Shown: positions 1 through 4,837 of the stretch, piece after piece
Layout of the letters: every line of letters begins with the position of its first letter
Numbering within the stretch: position 1 is the first letter of the stretch
Assembly: GCA_955652155.1 (NCBI GenBank)
Contig: CATPAT010000200.1
Span: 1 to 7,289 of the forward strand
Direction of reading: 5' to 3'
From: an uncultured Chthoniobacterales bacterium
Lineage (GTDB): Bacteria > Verrucomicrobiota > Verrucomicrobiia > Chthoniobacterales > UBA10450
Length of the DNA: 7,289 nucleotides
Notes under the pieces: model-generated
Seen by the model: only the letters and a program-made list of their open reading frames with translations
Told to the model about the DNA's origin: nothing
The model's database searches: none
Made by a program: the position numbers and the translations under genes

Positions 1-2
1 CC

Positions 3-659
3 TGGTTTGCCGGACTCTCCGAAAGTGCAGTGCCGGTGTATATAGGCGACCACATTCTTGGTTTTCTCGAGACCGGCGAAGTGATGTTGAAGAACCCGAC
101 CAAGAAACACTTCGCGACCATTACCCGGCAGCTTCGCGCGTGGGGGTACAAGACGGATTGGAAGCAACTTGAGCGGGCTTATTTTCGAACGTGCGTCTTA
201 TCGGCGGACCGATATCGCGCGATGTTGCGGCTTCTGAGTATTTTTGCGCAACACCTTTCGATCTTGTCGAACCAACTGGTGGTAGGCCGCGAGAAGCACG
301 AGTCCGCGAGCATGGCGCGAACGCGGCAATTCATCGAAAAGCATCAGGCGGAGCCGCTGTCGCTCGGGCGAGTAGCCCACGCCGCTAACATCAGCAGGCA
401 TTACTTTTGCAAAATGTTCAAGAAAGCGACCGGAATGAATTTCATCGATTACCTCTCGAGAGTTCGAGTGGAGAAATCGAAGACGCTTTTGCTCAATCCC
501 AACTCGCGAATCAGCGAAACTGCCTTCGCCTGCGGATTTCAATCCATGACCAACTTCAATCGCGCGTTTAAGCGAATTGTCGGCCGCTCTCCCACCCAAT
601 TTCGCGAATCGCTTCCAAAGCTGCGACGCTCGGTAAAAGCGGCTAATGGCCGAGGTTAG
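3..659 (+). CDS. AraC-family regulator with PocR-like sensor, 5' end missing
   Basis: DNA-binding transcription regulator. The frame is open to the left edge, so the true start lies outside the window; a GTG at position 30 is probably internal. The first visible residues (WFAGLSESAVPVYIGDHILG) resemble the end of a PocR ligand-sensing domain, which in this family has a Cys/Gly-rich region followed by a 'P-x-x-x-G-x-x-x-G' strand pair. The last ~100 residues form a typical AraC double helix-turn-helix: the first helix pair is around LSLGRVAHAANISRHYFCKM and the second around ISETAFACGFQSMTNFNRAF, followed by the family signature G-x-S-P-T-Q-F-R. A connecting helical stretch (AMLRLLSIFAQHLSILSNQL) lies between them and may mediate dimerisation. 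The ligand and target genes are not visible. Its stop codon overlaps that of the converging CBS gene. The AraC domain is very secure; the PocR label is moderately secure. Confidence 0.9.
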   Translation, partial: WFAGLSESAVPVYIGDHILGFLETGEVMLKNPTKKHFATITRQLRAWGYKTDWKQLERAYFRTCVLSADRYRAMLRLLSIFAQHLSILSNQLVVGREKHESASMARTRQFIEKHQAEPLSLGRVAHAANISRHYFCKMFKKATGMNFIDYLSRVRVEKSKTLLLNPNSRISETAFACGFQSMTNFNRAFKRIVGRSPTQFRESLPKLRRSVKAANGRG

Positions 660-1156
660 AACACCGGTGACGCTCTTAGCCTTGAGTGATTTGTCTTCTC
701 CCGTGCAATCGCGTCAATATTTATTGCTCCTACCAGCAATTTTTTGCCGGTTACTACAGGAACTTCGCCGATCTTTGCCTTGAGCATAATTTGCTCAGCT
801 TCCGCAATCGTCTGGTCTTCGAAGCAATAGGCGCTGTTTTTTTCGATGTGTGCTTTTACCGGTTCTGTCTTGGGGTCGTGTCCCAAACCACCCACGTTCC
901 GGTTCATTTTGTTCTTCGACAGCGTACCCAATAATTCGCCGTGTTCATCGGTGACAGGCGACGAATCGATTTCCCGCGCCTGCATTTCGTCTAAAGCCGC
1001 CTTTACAGAAACCTTATCAGAAATGCTGTTCACAGGCTTGATGATGTCCTTGACTGTGCGGGCTTTGAAATTCGCACCCTCGGAATCGCTAGGTTTTATG
1101 TGTTCCATGGACTTCGTGGCCAATGCGGCCGGCTTACACTGGTGAGGCGAACGCAC
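656..1156 (-). CDS. Two-CBS-domain protein
   Basis: A 166-residue protein of little more than a CBS (Bateman) pair, the module that binds adenosyl nucleotides and senses energy state. The first repeat begins near residue 33 (TVKDIIKPVNSISDKVSV, then SSPVTDEHGELLGTLSKNKM). The second runs over about 98-155 (VKAHIEKNSAYCFEDQTIAE, then IGEVPVVTGKKLLVGAINID). No catalytic or membrane domain is attached, so it is probably a stand-alone sensor or partner subunit. The start is uncertain: GTG at 1156 has a GGAAAG sequence just upstream, while ATG at 1108 would remove 16 residues that lie outside the CBS fold and has no clear ribosome site. The gene starts 28 bases after the Hsp20 stop on the same strand, so the two are probably cotranscribed, consistent with a general-stress role. 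Its stop (TAA, 658-656) overlaps the opposing AraC stop. Confidence 0.85.
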   Translation of the reverse strand: MRSPHQCKPAALATKSMEHIKPSDSEGANFKARTVKDIIKPVNSISDKVSVKAALDEMQAREIDSSPVTDEHGELLGTLSKNKMNRNVGGLGHDPKTEPVKAHIEKNSAYCFEDQTIAEAEQIMLKAKIGEVPVVTGKKLLVGAINIDAIAREKTNHSRLRASPVF

Positions 1157-1184
1157 GGAACTTTCCGCACGCTCGCCGTCAGTG

Positions 1185-1643
1185 TTACGCCACTTTAACT
1201 TCGATGGCTTTTGATTTTGGTCTTGCCGTCGTCGGGAGGTGCACTTTCAGCACTCCGTCGCGGAAGTCCGCCGTGACCTTCGTGCTATCGGCATCGTCAG
1301 GCAGCGTGAAGCTGCGTCGGAAGTTACCAAAGGAGCGCTCGGTGCGATGGAATTTTCGTTTGTGATCTTCCTTCTCGCTTTTGCGTTCTCCGGAAACGCA
1401 GAGGACGCCGTCTTCAACTGTTACTCTAACGTCATCCTTCTTCATTTCAGGCAGGTCAGCTTTGAGGAGATATCCGCGATCATCTTCACTGATATCAACC
1501 TCCGGCGACCAATCTGCGACTGTCAGGCTGTGGGTCTCCCCACTGCCTATTCTGTTCGGAAATCCGCCCAAGAAACGATTGAAGCGATTTTGCGTCGCTT
1601 CTTCCATCTCTCTGAGCTGATTCCATGTTATTAATGTATTCAT
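1185..1643 (-). CDS. Small heat-shock protein, Hsp20/alpha-crystallin family
   Basis: ATP-independent holdase chaperone that binds unfolding proteins in the cytoplasm as large oligomers. The 152-residue product is a normal bacterial sHSP length. A short N-terminal arm (1-44) precedes an alpha-crystallin domain beginning at WSPEVDISE (45-53). The domain continues through KADLPEMKKDDVRVTVEDGV and LCVSGERK, and closes with the signature D-G-V-L-K-V-H-L-P (129-137). A C-terminal I-E-V (147-149) fits the I-x-I/V anchor that docks on neighbouring subunits. The ATG at 1643 is preferred over an upstream ATG at 1694 because AGAAAGG sits about 8 bases upstream and because the family N-terminus starts here. 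It is first in a likely operon with the CBS gene. The leader shows no recognisable CIRCE element or ROSE thermometer. Confidence 0.95.
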   Translation of the reverse strand: MNTLITWNQLREMEEATQNRFNRFLGGFPNRIGSGETHSLTVADWSPEVDISEDDRGYLLKADLPEMKKDDVRVTVEDGVLCVSGERKSEKEDHKRKFHRTERSFGNFRRSFTLPDDADSTKVTADFRDGVLKVHLPTTARPKSKAIEVKVA

Positions 1644-1845
1644 TTTTTTGCCTTTCTGAATTGAGTTAACGCCATCTCGGGGCATCGCACTCACCGCTTA
1701 TTGTCACAGTCGACCCTAATCTTGCGTACATTGAGGAAAACGCGGATCCGCGACTGAATGAAAGCGGTCAGAAGTCAAATGTCTCGCCTCACCAAGGCTA
1801 CGGCGGGGCAGGCAGAGATCAGACGATTGACATCAGGGAAAGCAA
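1644..1845. other. Hsp20 leader and upstream region
   Basis: Non-coding stretch between the Hsp20 start and the terminator of the next minus-strand unit. It must hold the Hsp20 promoter, but I could not place -35/-10 boxes with confidence. The only ordered element is a perfect 12-base palindrome at 1741-1752, listed separately. Confidence 0.5.
1741..1752. promoter_or_regulatory. Perfect palindrome upstream of hsp20
   Basis: CGCGGATCCGCG is self-complementary over all 12 bases and sits about 100 bases upstream of the Hsp20 start codon. It could be an operator for a dimeric regulator. No known operator consensus matches, and a GC-rich 12-mer palindrome can occur by chance, so function is speculative. 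Confidence 0.25.
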
Positions 1846-1885
1846 AACGCCTGGCGGCGAGCATTACCTCAATCCGCCAGGCGTT
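1842..1885 (-). terminator. Strong hairpin terminator of the 1934-2302 gene
   Basis: Perfect 12-bp inverted repeat: AACGCCTGGCGG at 1846-1857 and CCGCCAGGCGTT at 1874-1885, with a 16-base loop. Read on the minus strand, the stem is followed by TTTTGCTTT, a short U-rich tail, about 50 bases past the stop of the exported Thr-tract protein. The plus-strand side has no T run, so the terminator points leftwards. The loop is larger than ideal for an intrinsic terminator. Confidence 0.65.
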
Positions 1886-1894
1886 GAATTGCTA

Positions 1895-1918
1895 GCTTGG
1901 CTTAAAAATCAACCAAGC
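1895..1918 (-). other. Small stem-loop just past the stop codon
   Basis: GCTTGG (1895-1900) pairs with CCAAGC (1913-1918), with a 12-base A/T-rich interior. On the minus strand it lies between the stop of the Thr-tract gene and the 12-bp terminator stem, so the 3' end would carry two stacked hairpins. It may help termination or protect the RNA 3' end. Confidence 0.35.
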
Positions 1919-1933
1919 AACTCGTGCCGGGAT

Positions 1934-2302
1934 TTAGTGCCGGTCCGGCGTGAGGGTAACTTTATCAACTACCATGTCGTCGCCATGTCGCACGTAGTGA
2001 ACGTGAACCTTCGAATCTTTTCTAATTTTTGAGGCTTCGATAACTTTTCCATGTGCGTTCACGAATTCGACGGTCTTGTCGAATTTGTAGTGCACGGGTT
2101 CGGACGCTTCGGTTTTCAGGATCAGCGAGTCGCCCGGAGTAAACTCCGTGACGGTGCCAAAACTTTCGGTTGTCGTAGTGGTGGTTTCAGTCATTCCATT
2201 GGGTTGCGTGGCAACCTTGGTGGAAGACGGGTGTGTTTGCGCGAAAGCCACTGTGCCCATCAGGGCTGTGGCAAAGGCGACGCTAACGATTGATTTAATC
2301 AT
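1934..2302 (-). CDS. Small exported Thr-tract protein (paralogue A), function unknown
   Basis: No assigned function. The 122-residue product begins with a clear Sec signal peptide (MIKSIVSVAFATALMGTVAFA, likely cleaved at AFA/Q, residue 21/22). It continues with a flexible linker and a threonine tract (TETTTTTTE, 39-46). A compact, probably all-beta domain of about 75 residues follows: GTVTEFTPGDSLILKTE, then VHYKFDKTVEF, V-H-V-H-Y-V and a terminal G-D-D-M-V-V-D-K-V. The alternation of short beta strands with G/P turns recalls small OB-like or DUF5666-like domains, but this is only a resemblance. A paralogue with the same architecture lies at 3580-3909. No cysteines, metal motif or catalytic residues stand out, so a binding or envelope role is more likely than an enzyme. 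Only weak ribosome-site similarity (AGAAAG) precedes the ATG. A strong hairpin terminator follows. Confidence 0.8.
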   Translation of the reverse strand: MIKSIVSVAFATALMGTVAFAQTHPSSTKVATQPNGMTETTTTTTESFGTVTEFTPGDSLILKTEASEPVHYKFDKTVEFVNAHGKVIEASKIRKDSKVHVHYVRHGDDMVVDKVTLTPDRH

Positions 2303-2474
2303 AGAAACTAACTTTCTAGTTTACTGAGTTGCTGCAGAGATCGCAGCGAAAGGCCATCCGGTTCGCGCTTCCGAAGGAATTCGGCAAACCAGGGAGGTAA
2401 ATAGATGCGGCAGTTGCCTAGTATAGCCCAATAAAGGGTCTGGCACCTTAACAATCTCCACGAGCGAATCGGGT
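2303..2474. other. Intergenic region between DoxX and Thr-tract gene A
   Basis: 172 bases holding the promoter region of the minus-strand gene at 1934-2302 and the 3' flank of the DoxX gene. It contains a short REP-like string (AAAGGGTCTGGCACCTT, 2433-2449). No convincing sigma-70 boxes were found. Confidence 0.4.
2433..2449. repeat. Possible REP-like short motif
   Basis: AAAGGGTCTGGCACCTT has short complementary ends (AAGG/CCTT) around a GTCTGGCA core. It resembles, from memory, short dispersed palindromes found near REP-associated tyrosine transposases in several phyla. Only one copy is in this window and no transposase is present, so this is tentative. Confidence 0.25.
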
Positions 2475-2495
2475 TCACCGATTCGGTTGTGAACC
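2465..2495 (-). terminator. Overlapping alternative hairpins at the DoxX stop codon
   Basis: CGAATCGG (2465-2472) pairs with CCGATTCG (2478-2485) over a 5-base loop that contains most of the DoxX stop codon. An alternative stem, GGTTCAC (2472-2478) with GTGAACC (2489-2495), shares bases with the first, so the two cannot form together. No T tail follows on the minus strand, so any terminator role is weakly supported. Confidence 0.35.
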
Positions 2496-2909
2496 GATCA
2501 AGAGATTATCGAGCGAAAAGCGATCGTCTTCGCGAGGCAAACATAGAACGAAAAGCAAAAGCGCCAGACGCGGAATAACATGGCCGCTGAAGCCGTAAAG
2601 CGCGTCGTGCAAGAGATGTCCAAAAGTGACGACGACTAGCACGCAACCAAGCGCGATGAGCGCGCCGCGAGTGCCCAGACCAACAATGACAAGCGCGCCC
2701 GCGATCAATTCAACAAACGGAATGGTAACGCCCACCGCCCAGAGCGACCAAGTCGGCAGAAATGTGTCACTGAATGGCAAAAAATATTTTCGGGCGTGCT
2801 CGAGTGGACCCATTTGAAAAACTTTCATTACGCCAGCCATGAAGAAGATCAGGCCGAGAATGAGTCGAGCGAAGAGGAGAGCCCACGCGCGATTAAGAGT
2901 CGTAGCCAC
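2475..2909 (-). CDS. DoxX-family membrane protein
   Basis: A 144-residue inner-membrane protein of the DoxX family. Family members are four-helix proteins variously linked to quinone or thiosulfate chemistry and redox stress; a specific role is not shown here. The four hydrophobic segments are near residues 10-30, 57-77, 83-102 and 111-124. The first carries the typical R-L-I-L-G-L-I-F-F-M-A-G-x-M-K pattern. The second carries the acidic family motif F-V-E-L-I-A-G (65-71), followed by G-L-G-T-R. The GTG at 2909 is the only usual start before an upstream in-frame stop (2942-2940), and it has no clear ribosome site. Its leader is a copy of a dispersed intergenic repeat. It is transcribed divergently from the SnoaL-like gene. 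The family call is secure; the substrate is unknown. Confidence 0.9.
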   Translation of the reverse strand: MATTLNRAWALLFARLILGLIFFMAGVMKVFQMGPLEHARKYFLPFSDTFLPTWSLWAVGVTIPFVELIAGALVIVGLGTRGALIALGCVLVVVTFGHLLHDALYGFSGHVIPRLALLLFVLCLPREDDRFSLDNLLIGSQPNR

Positions 2910-2966
2910 GGATGAAGACAGATTTACGCAGAAAAGAGATCAATTAGGAAAGCAGGAAAAAAGGAA
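2905..2966 (-). repeat. Dispersed intergenic repeat, copy 1
   Basis: Read on the minus strand, this begins with a 21-base block (2966-2946) identical to 6849-6869. It continues with ATTGATCT and CTGCGTAAATCTGT before reaching the DoxX GTG. The copy at 6849-6897 has the same order (ATTCATCT, then CGCGAAATCCGT), so both blocks belong to one degenerate element. Confidence 0.6.
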
Positions 2967-3032
2967 CGGATTTATCTGAAGGCCATGAACGATTCCGCCG
3001 TTGTTTCGGTCAATAAGACAGAAGAAATAACT

Positions 3033-3037
3033 GGAGG
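3033..3037 (+). promoter_or_regulatory. Strong ribosome binding site deciding the SnoaL-like start
   Basis: GGAGG ends five bases before ATG 3043. It overlaps the alternative GTG at 3037, which is therefore unlikely to be the start. It is one of the few strong Shine-Dalgarno sequences in the window. Confidence 0.75.
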
Positions 3038-3042
3038 TGCAT

Positions 3043-3483
3043 ATGGGTATTGGAATTGCCGGACGGTTGGCTGGCCTATGGGTTTTTGCGTCTGCGTTGG
3101 CCGTTTCTACACAGCCAGCTTGCGCGAACGAGGAGTTAACGGCGCGCAATAAGGAAGTCGTTCGAAACTTTTATGCGACGGTGCTGATTGGCCGCGATGT
3201 CGATGCGGCGCCGAAGTTTCTGCGAGCAGATTACATTCAACACAATCCGCAAGTGCCGACCGGCCTGAAAGGTTTCATGGATGCGTTTCGTGCGCGTTTC
3301 GCTCAACAACTTCCCTCCGACTATAAGCGTGAGTTATTGAATGTGATCGGCGACAACGACATGGTTGTTGTTTACGTACGCCAAACCTGGACCGGAAAAG
3401 ACGGTCAGCATCATCAGGCGCTTGGATTTGATATGTTCCGCGTCCAGGACGGCATGATCGCTGAGCATTGGGACGCCGACTGA
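3043..3483 (+). CDS. Exported SnoaL-like (NTF2-fold) protein
   Basis: A 146-residue member of the SnoaL-like/NTF2-fold group (COG4922 type, 'predicted aldol condensation-catalysing'). These are small cone-shaped alpha+beta proteins with a ligand pocket; the true substrate is generally unknown. A signal peptide covers about residues 1-28 (charged Arg, then GLWVFASALAVS, cleavage near ACA/NE), so it acts outside the cytoplasm. The mature part shows the group's landmarks: NKEVVRNFYATVLIGRDVDA, YIQHNPQVPTGLKGF, VVVYVRQTW, F-D-M-F-R and the closing I-A-E-H-W-D. Many relatives continue roughly 10-20 residues past H-W-D, while this one stops at H-W-D-A-D, so its C-terminus is short. It is divergent from the DoxX gene and converges on the second Thr-tract gene, with a large hairpin in between. 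Confidence 0.85.
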   Translation: MGIGIAGRLAGLWVFASALAVSTQPACANEELTARNKEVVRNFYATVLIGRDVDAAPKFLRADYIQHNPQVPTGLKGFMDAFRARFAQQLPSDYKRELLNVIGDNDMVVVYVRQTWTGKDGQHHQALGFDMFRVQDGMIAEHWDAD

Positions 3484-3496
3484 TTTCAAGGAGTAC

Positions 3497-3553
3497 GCAA
3501 AACGCGCCTTTCCGCTTCGCGTGAAACAAATTCGGCGAAGCAGAGAAGGCGCG
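3497..3553 (-). terminator. Hairpin terminator of Thr-tract gene B
   Basis: CGCGCCTT (3503-3510) pairs with AAGGCGCG (3546-3553), and GCTTCGC (3514-3520) pairs with GCGAAGC (3535-3541), separated by a small internal loop. On the minus strand the stem is followed by TTTTGCG, matching the tail of the terminator at 1842-1885. It lies between two converging genes and could also hinder read-through from the SnoaL-like gene, but the plus side has no T run. Confidence 0.6.
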
Positions 3554-3579
3554 AATGTTAGTTGTCGAACTTAACTCTC

Positions 3580-3909
3580 TTAATCCTCGTCGACGACTAC
3601 GCGGTCAACGAGCATGTTGTCGCCTTCACCAACGTAGTGAACGCGCACGGGCGCGCCCACTTTGATGCGGGTCCGCACAGTCGCTTCGTCGAGTTCCTTA
3701 CCGCTTCTGGTCGTATAAACGACCTTTTTCCCGAAGCGATAATGTCTCGGGCCGGCACTTTCCTTCAGCACAATGATGCTACCCGGAGAAAACTCCGTGA
3801 TCGTGCCGCTGCCCTCAGTCGTAGTCGTTGTAGTGGTGGTTTCAGAAACCTGTGCCCACGCGAACGGAGCCGCGACTGCCAATGCCATGCTTAGTATTAA
3901 CTTCTTCAT
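3580..3909 (-). CDS. Small exported Thr-tract protein (paralogue B), function unknown
   Basis: No assigned function. The 109-residue product has a Sec signal peptide (MKKLILSMALAVAAPFAWA, cleavage at AWA/Q, residue 19/20). A run of eight threonines (SETTTTTTTTE, 22-32) leads into the same beta-rich domain as the protein at 1934-2302: GTITEFSPGSIIVLKES, H-Y-R-F-G-K-K-V, S-G-K-E-L, V-R-V-H-Y-V-G-E-G-D-N-M-L-V-D-R-V. The linker between signal and Thr tract is about 15 residues shorter than in paralogue A, and the C-terminus is acidic (DED). Conserved between the two are T-E-F-x-P-G, H-Y-x-F and V-H-Y-V-x-x-G-D-x-M-x-V-D-x-V, which suggests structural strands and turns. The start is fixed by MKK at the signal peptide; no good ribosome site precedes it. 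Its promoter must lie in the 181-base divergent region shared with the mddA-like gene. Confidence 0.8.
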   Translation of the reverse strand: MKKLILSMALAVAAPFAWAQVSETTTTTTTTEGSGTITEFSPGSIIVLKESAGPRHYRFGKKVVYTTRSGKELDEATVRTRIKVGAPVRVHYVGEGDNMLVDRVVVDED

Positions 3910-3953
3910 TTATACTTAGACGCGACAGCGCGCGTGCGTATTCGGATTCTTTG

Positions 3954-3976
3954 TTTCTCGGCGAATTGTCGAGAAA
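3954..3976. promoter_or_regulatory. Dyad in the divergent promoter region, possible operator
   Basis: TTTCTCG (3954-3960) and CGAGAAA (3970-3976) form a perfect 7-bp inverted repeat around GCGAATTGT. One further C/G pair inside gives a symmetric 23-base site, spacing suited to a dimeric regulator. It sits about 45 bases upstream of Thr-tract gene B and about 115 bases upstream of the methyltransferase gene, so it could control either. The regulator is unknown. Confidence 0.35.
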
Positions 3977-4032
3977 GTCGAAACGGTAACGATTTTCAGA
4001 CCCCTCTTTGCTTTAGGCTTGTCTTTACACCT

Positions 4033-4054
4033 GTTGGGCATCACCCTACCCAAC
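4033..4054 (+). other. Stem-loop upstream of the methyltransferase gene
   Basis: GTTGGG (4033-4038) pairs with CCCAAC (4049-4054) over a 10-base loop, 22 bases before the ribosome site. If transcribed, it would be a leader hairpin; otherwise it is a candidate half-site pair. Confidence 0.3.
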
Positions 4055-4075
4055 GCACGCCCGCTCAGAAAACCG

Positions 4076-4083
4076 AAAGGAGA
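4076..4083 (+). promoter_or_regulatory. Ribosome binding site of the methyltransferase gene
   Basis: AAAGGAGA lies eight bases before ATG 4091. It is a near-consensus Shine-Dalgarno sequence and fixes the start. Confidence 0.75.
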
Positions 4084-4090
4084 CTGAATT

Positions 4091-4831
4091 ATGTTTGGTC
4101 GATTCATCGCGTTTCTTTATGGATTGGTTTGTTACCTGACGTTCCTGGTCGCATTTCTGTATGCGATCGCTTTCGTCGGCAATATTTCGCTGGTCCCCAA
4201 GACAATTGATTCCGGACCGGCGGCCCCGCTGACAAAAGCGCTCATTATCAATGCCGTCTTGCTGAGCCTTTTCGCGGTTCAGCACAGCGTCATGGCGCGG
4301 CAATGGTTCAAACGTGCCTGGAAAAAAATTGTGCCAGAACCGGTTGAACGCAGCACTTATGTCCTGCTCGCGAGCCTGATCTTGTTGCTCCTGTTTTGGA
4401 AATGGGAACCGATGAAAGGGATTATCTGGGACGTGCACAACCCAAATGGTCCCACGATTCTGATGGGTTTGTTTTGGATTGGTTGGGGGTTGGTCCTCGT
4501 TTCAACCTATCTCATCGATCACTTTGGCCTCTTCGGGATGAAGCAGGTCTATAATTATCTGGTCGGCAAGCATGAAGAGCCTCCGCCGTTCAAAACGCCG
4601 ACGTTGTACAAAATGGTGCGGCATCCGCTTTATCTTGGGTTCATCATCGCGTTCTGGGCGACCCCGCGAATGACCACCGGTCACCTGTTCTTCGCCATCA
4701 TGACCACGGCCTACATCCTCGTCGCAATTCAATTCGAAGAGCGCGATTTGATCCGGTTCTACGGCGACAACTACCGCAGATATCGCGAACAAGTCTCGAT
4801 GCTGTTCCCGCTACGGTTGCGAAAGCGGTAA
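4091..4831 (+). CDS. mddA: Methanethiol S-methyltransferase (MddA-like), integral membrane
   Basis: Predicted to transfer a methyl group from S-adenosylmethionine to methanethiol, giving dimethyl sulfide, at the cytoplasmic membrane. At 246 residues it matches the length I expect for MddA, a branch of the NnrU/isoprenylcysteine methyltransferase superfamily. Hydrophobic segments lie near 5-30, 47-65, 89-103, 121-143 and 178-212. Family landmarks are FAVQHSVMAR (61-70), VPEPVERSTYVL (81-92), the SAM-site region YKMVRHPLYLGFIIAFWATP (173-192), and the C-terminal EERDL…GDNYRRYREQVSMLFP (216-240). These fit MddA, as I recall it, better than generic ICMT proteins, though substrate specificity cannot be proved by reading. 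It stands alone after a divergent promoter region and ends six bases from the opposing channel gene. No sulfur-metabolism neighbours are visible. Confidence 0.8.
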   Translation: MFGRFIAFLYGLVCYLTFLVAFLYAIAFVGNISLVPKTIDSGPAAPLTKALIINAVLLSLFAVQHSVMARQWFKRAWKKIVPEPVERSTYVLLASLILLLLFWKWEPMKGIIWDVHNPNGPTILMGLFWIGWGLVLVSTYLIDHFGLFGMKQVYNYLVGKHEEPPPFKTPTLYKMVRHPLYLGFIIAFWATPRMTTGHLFFAIMTTAYILVAIQFEERDLIRFYGDNYRRYREQVSMLFPLRLRKR

Positions 4832-4837
4832 CTGACC

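Noticed and set aside
198..599. Open frame of 133 codons on the minus strand
   Set aside because: It lies wholly inside the AraC-type gene, antisense to a clear HTH domain, and its translation shows no domain or membrane pattern.
1644..1740. CIRCE operator or ROSE-type RNA thermometer upstream of hsp20
   Set aside because: No TTAGCACTC/GAGTGCTAA pair is present, and no leader segment clearly pairs with the AGAAAGG ribosome site.
2471..2495. tRNA T-arm look-alike (GGTTCACCGATTCGG)
   Set aside because: No acceptor, D or anticodon arm is found around it; it is explained by the hairpins at the DoxX stop.
3001..3029. TTGTTT with a downstream A-rich hexamer as promoter of the SnoaL-like gene
   Set aside because: The -10 position would leave only about 13 bases to the ATG and overlap the ribosome site; not credible.
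2940..3149. Minus-strand frame over the SnoaL-like start
   Set aside because: It overlaps the strong GGAGG ribosome site and signal peptide of the plus gene, and its product is incoherent.
3580..3894. Plus-strand open frame opposite Thr-tract gene B
   Set aside because: The minus-strand product has a textbook signal peptide and a paralogue; the plus-strand product has neither.
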